Positions 13,396 through 13,866 of a DNA stretch of 13,866 bases are shown in pieces (position 1 is the stretch's first letter; every line of letters begins with the position of its first letter). Location of the stretch: NCBI GenBank assembly GCA_964577175.1, contig CAZNYC010000110.1:1-13866 (forward strand), in the 5' to 3' direction. The position numbers were made by a program, and so were the translations under genes. This DNA is from BS750m-G62 sp964577175. Its GTDB lineage: Bacteria; Planctomycetota; Phycisphaerae; FEN-1346. The notes under the pieces are model-generated. The model made no database searches. It was not told the origin of the DNA and saw only the letters and a list, made by a program, of their open reading frames with translations.

Positions 13396-13785
13396 CTACT
13401 TGTACTTGTTCCCCTTGAACGGAGACTGGCGCAGGTGGCGCATCAGGCCGGCGATCATGCGTGCAATCTCCTCGGCCTGCTCGGCCACCTGTCGATGCTG
13501 CTCCGGCGCCACGTATCCCTGGTCCAGGGCCGCATACAGGTGCGACCGTACCTCGCCACAGGACCCCTTCGCCACGGCGAGGAAATGCCGGAATTCCGTG
13601 TCGCCTCCCCGCTCGAAGCCTTCCGCGATGTTGGCCATCACGGAAACGGCCGCTCGACGAGCCTGATCCCGCAGCCCGAAATCGCGGCCGCAGGCCCCCT
13701 CACCCGTCAGTGCGTATGCCACGTTGACCAAAGCCCGGGCCTTCTGCCAGACTTCCAGATCCTCAAACCGGGCAACTTTGGCCAT
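13396..13785 (-). CDS. Four-helix-bundle protein (23S rRNA intervening-sequence protein family)
   Basis: A 129-residue protein of the four-helix-bundle/23S-IVP family. It shows the family opening FEDLEVWQKARALV, the central LRDQARRAAVSVMANIAEGFERGGDTEFRHFLAVAKGSCGEVRSHLYAALDQGY, and a last helix of EQHRQVAEQAEEIARMIAGLMRHL. The function of free-standing members is not settled. The fold is shared with Avd, the accessory protein of diversity-generating retroelements, but no reverse transcriptase is seen here, and no 23S rRNA sequence surrounds it. GGGGGG lies 4 nt before ATG 13785. It sits between two blocks of simple tandem repeats (13249-13360 and 13841-13866). Confidence 0.93.
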   Translation of the reverse strand: MAKVARFEDLEVWQKARALVNVAYALTGEGACGRDFGLRDQARRAAVSVMANIAEGFERGGDTEFRHFLAVAKGSCGEVRSHLYAALDQGYVAPEQHRQVAEQAEEIARMIAGLMRHLRQSPFKGNKYK

Positions 13786-13840
13786 CGTACCCCCCTGCCC
13801 CGATGAGCGGTTATCCTCTGTTACTTGTGCTGTATCTATG

Positions 13841-13866
13841 GCCGTTGCCGTTGGCCGTTGCCGTTG
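13841..13866. repeat. 13-nt tandem repeat at window end
   Basis: Two perfect copies of GCCGTTGCCGTTG run to the last base, so the array may continue beyond the window. The unit is itself built from GCCGTT steps. It lies upstream of the four-helix-bundle gene. Confidence 0.75.

Noticed and set aside
13396..13785. Diversity-generating retroelement or 23S intervening sequence
   Set aside because: Only the four-helix-bundle gene is visible. No reverse transcriptase, template/variable repeat pair or rRNA sequence is seen in the window.

Overview
The window is GC-rich bacterial chromosome with tightly packed genes. The mix of genes fits an uncultivated planctomycete-like bacterium: a MoxR/DUF58 pair, a DUF1570-like HExxH protein, HflX, a GH57/GH15/GH133 alpha-glucan set and a 23S-IVP-type four-helix-bundle protein. 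This placement is an inference from gene content, not from a marker gene. No rRNA, tRNA, CRISPR array or transposase was seen.

Layout: the plus strand carries a MoxR AAA+ ATPase (182-1204) and a DUF58/VWA-like protein (1437-2336). They converge on a long minus-strand run. In transcription order, right to left, the run is: four-helix-bundle protein (13785-13396), GH57 amylase (13241-12069), GH15 glucoamylase fused to a zinc-finger-like motif and a 2x[4Fe-4S] ferredoxin (11571-9187), GH133 glycogen debranching enzyme (8968-6761), a membrane protein of unknown function joined to it by a TGATG overlap (6761-5235), HflX (4968-3667) and a secreted HExxH protein joined to hflX by an ATGA overlap (3652-2570). 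GH57, GH15 and GH133 together look like a module for breaking down glycogen or maltodextrin. A near-consensus sigma70 promoter with an inverted repeat between its boxes lies just upstream of the GH15 gene.

The most unusual content is repetitive. Three structured palindromic repeat families occupy the spaces between genes and also sit in frame inside genes. Family A is about 98 nt and can fold into a closed four-way cruciform or cloverleaf; its stems differ in sequence between copies but stay paired, and its arms are capped by GNRA-type tetraloops. Family B consists of about 28-nt hairpins with an 11-12 bp stem, usually in inverted pairs. Family C is a 100-112 nt element with TGTCAT/ATGACA ends. 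The debranching-enzyme gene holds one insert of each family, all in frame. Two secreted or membrane proteins carry a B or C insert in the N-terminal region of the signal peptide. This resembles, by analogy only, the protein-embedded palindromic elements known from Rickettsia. The right end adds simple tandem repeats around the four-helix-bundle gene.
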